From: Nautilus pompilius
Taxonomy: Eukaryota > Mollusca > Cephalopoda > Nautilida > Nautilidae
Direction of reading: 5' to 3'
NCBI GenBank assembly: GCA_018389105.1
Contig: JACATO010002186.1
Span: forward strand, 4,788,501-4,852,500
DNA: 64,000 bases
The position numbers and the translations under genes are program-made. The notes beneath the pieces are model-generated. The model made no database searches. It was not told where the DNA came from and worked only from the letters and a program-made list of their open reading frames with translations. Positions 62,401 through 64,000 of this stretch are shown in pieces. Every line of letters begins with the position of its first letter. Position 1 is the first letter of the stretch.

Positions 62401-64000
62401 AGCTTTCTTTCTGATTGACGTACCTGTCGATTTAAACTGATCCAGTGCACTTTAAATTGGTTTTTGGATGTCTAATTTTTTTATAATTGTTATCAAGAAA
62501 CCAAACAAAAAATTGGAATGCCAATACTTTTCAGTTAAGTTAATCCTAGAATGTTTCTAGCTGTTCCAGTTTATCAGCCATAAATGAAGAATAATGTAGA
62601 TCTGATCCATTAATTAACCAATCAAAACCATTCACTTTTATATTGTTTTTTAATGAGGAAAAGAAATTAATAGTTGTAAAAAAATTTGTATTTGTTGTTA
62701 AATGAAACTAGTGGCTACAAGACGTACTATCGAACAAAAGATTTAGCTTGCCTTTGCTTTATTTAAAGAGAAAAACGACACAAAAAAGTTATGTAATTAC
62801 AAGCAAATTTGCTTATTCTACTGGAAGGACATCGAGTTTAAATGTGCATTCAGGCAAAATTCCAATCGTGTGGAAAAAAAATTCAGTGAAGGGGAAGAAG
62901 TTATTATTTTCTCCGTAAAGCACTGTTCTGTTCACAGTTCGTTTACTGATTGAGGTTTCATTAAAAATGACCTACCTGCATGTGTATGACCAAGTGGTCT
63001 TTAATGTTGAGCGGTTTAGTATGGATTTTTACAACCCTTGGGTTATTTACTCACCAGAAAGCTGATGAGCTATGTGAAAGGATGATGACCTGAGAAGTAA
63101 TGAGATACCAGAACACATTTCTGCTATACTAAGCCCACCCCTCTCTCTTCAAAAATGCCAATGTTCTCTCTCAGAATGGCAAAAGTTTACAGCAAAGAGT
63201 ATGAGATCTCTTTTTGTAACTGCTGCTGAAAGTGACATCAAATACAGGTGATTTAATAAGAAGAAAAGCATATAAACAATAACAATATTAATAATATAGA
63301 TATTAGTAGAGATTGTGTCCCATCAAAAGTAGAAAAGATATGAACACTTCCACAAAAATATTGGTCAAAGCATATTTATTTTTGTATCTTCCTATAAAAG
63401 AAATCAAAAAAAATCAAATCAAATTCCTGAATGATCATCAAGAATGGTTCTCTATTTTTTGCTCCAAGGGGTCATTGAACCTGTTGGGGTAGGCAACTTG
63501 CCACAAAAACAAAATGCTATTGCATAAGTCTGGTTATTGTTGTAGAATAGCCCTAGCAAAGGACCTTTTCCACCAGTATTCCACATATAAGTCCTAAGAC
63601 AGATAGCAACAATTGCAATGCAACTATTCTGGGCACAAAAAGATTCTGCAAATTCAACCTCATGGATAAAAAAAAAAATACCTAATATGTCAGCTTTGTC
63701 AACTAGATGATCTGACTGCTAAACCTGCCTTACTGTGTTTTTTCCATTGAAAATGTGAGAAAATAAATTTTGGGGGATATGACCATTTATAAACATGCTT
63801 CCCTCTCATCAAGTGGCAAACTTCATTCTAATCATTCATGGAATAAGACAACAACAACAACAACAAAAATGGCAACCATGTAAATCATTGTTTTTTTTTT
63901 TAAAGATATATGTATTTTCTTTTTAAAATTCAACATGACATTGCATTATCTGTTTCTTTTGTGTGCAGTTATTGTCAGTGATATGAAAATTCTGGAAGTC
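56491..64000. other. AT-rich gene-free stretch to the window end
   Basis: No gene, RNA gene or named repeat recognised. Contents: (TAA)n near 57872-57900, C-runs near 57931 and 58611, A-runs near 62032-62049, (CAA)n near 63851. A high-complexity patch at about 62.1-62.3 kb (CATTACGTAGCACTTGGCAG, CACCTGATGGTAACCATG) could be regulatory. The open frames of 60-107 codons in this stretch look random. Confidence 0.35.

Noticed and set aside
1-64000. Retroviruses, LTR retrotransposons, Polintons or other capsid-bearing elements
   Set aside because: No paired long terminal repeats and no gag, protease, integrase, capsid or envelope words were recognised on either strand by eye.

Overview
This is a 64 kb stretch of an animal nuclear genome. 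It is strongly AT-rich, dense in microsatellites and holds no convincing multi-exon host gene. The mix of repeats suggests a mollusc, most likely a coleoid cephalopod (octopus-like): tRNA-derived SINEs, an RNase-H-bearing LINE, several Tc1/mariner relics, a pogo/Tigger relic, a young Charlie-type hAT element, and (GA)n, (TAA)n and (TG)n arrays. The taxon is inferred from style only; nothing in the sequence proves it. The window is best read as intergenic or deep intronic DNA.

Layout. 0-13.8 kb: noncoding AT-rich DNA with a 330 bp purine tract (1.37-1.69 kb), a (TAA/CAA)n tract (3.44-3.63 kb), and one weak two-exon coding candidate on the minus strand (5.78-6.39 kb) with a CpG-richer patch upstream of it. 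13.85-16.37 kb: a 2520 bp hAT transposon with perfect 15 bp terminal inverted repeats, a perfect 8 bp target duplication and an almost intact transposase reading frame (one stop, one frameshift). 17.2-17.8 kb: a degenerate tandem repeat. 18.6-20.2 kb: a decayed Tigger/pogo transposase with an internal 145 bp duplication. 23.6-25.4 kb: a LINE relic with endonuclease and RNase H remains but no visible reverse transcriptase. 30.1 kb and 44.85 kb: two copies of a 68 bp hairpin element. 30.7, 38.3 and 47.6 kb: diverged tRNA-derived SINE-like copies. 31.9-33.0 kb: a decayed mariner-like element, outlined by degenerate terminal repeats. 40.46-40.70 kb: a 238 bp mariner deletion derivative with 38 bp terminal repeats. 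43.4-43.7 kb: a higher-order (GA)n array punctuated by a TGACGT-containing spacer. 48.55-49.14 kb: a minisatellite of about 14 units of 41 bp. 54.78-55.11 kb: a complete tRNA-derived SINE with a 14 bp target duplication. The rest (25.4-30, 33-38, 49-54.7 and 55-64 kb) is AT-rich DNA; a few high-complexity patches could be regulatory.

The coding signals recognised with confidence all belong to transposable elements. They do not act together; they are independent insertions of different ages, the hAT element being by far the youngest looking. No retroviral or other LTR element, rRNA, functional tRNA or CRISPR array was recognised.
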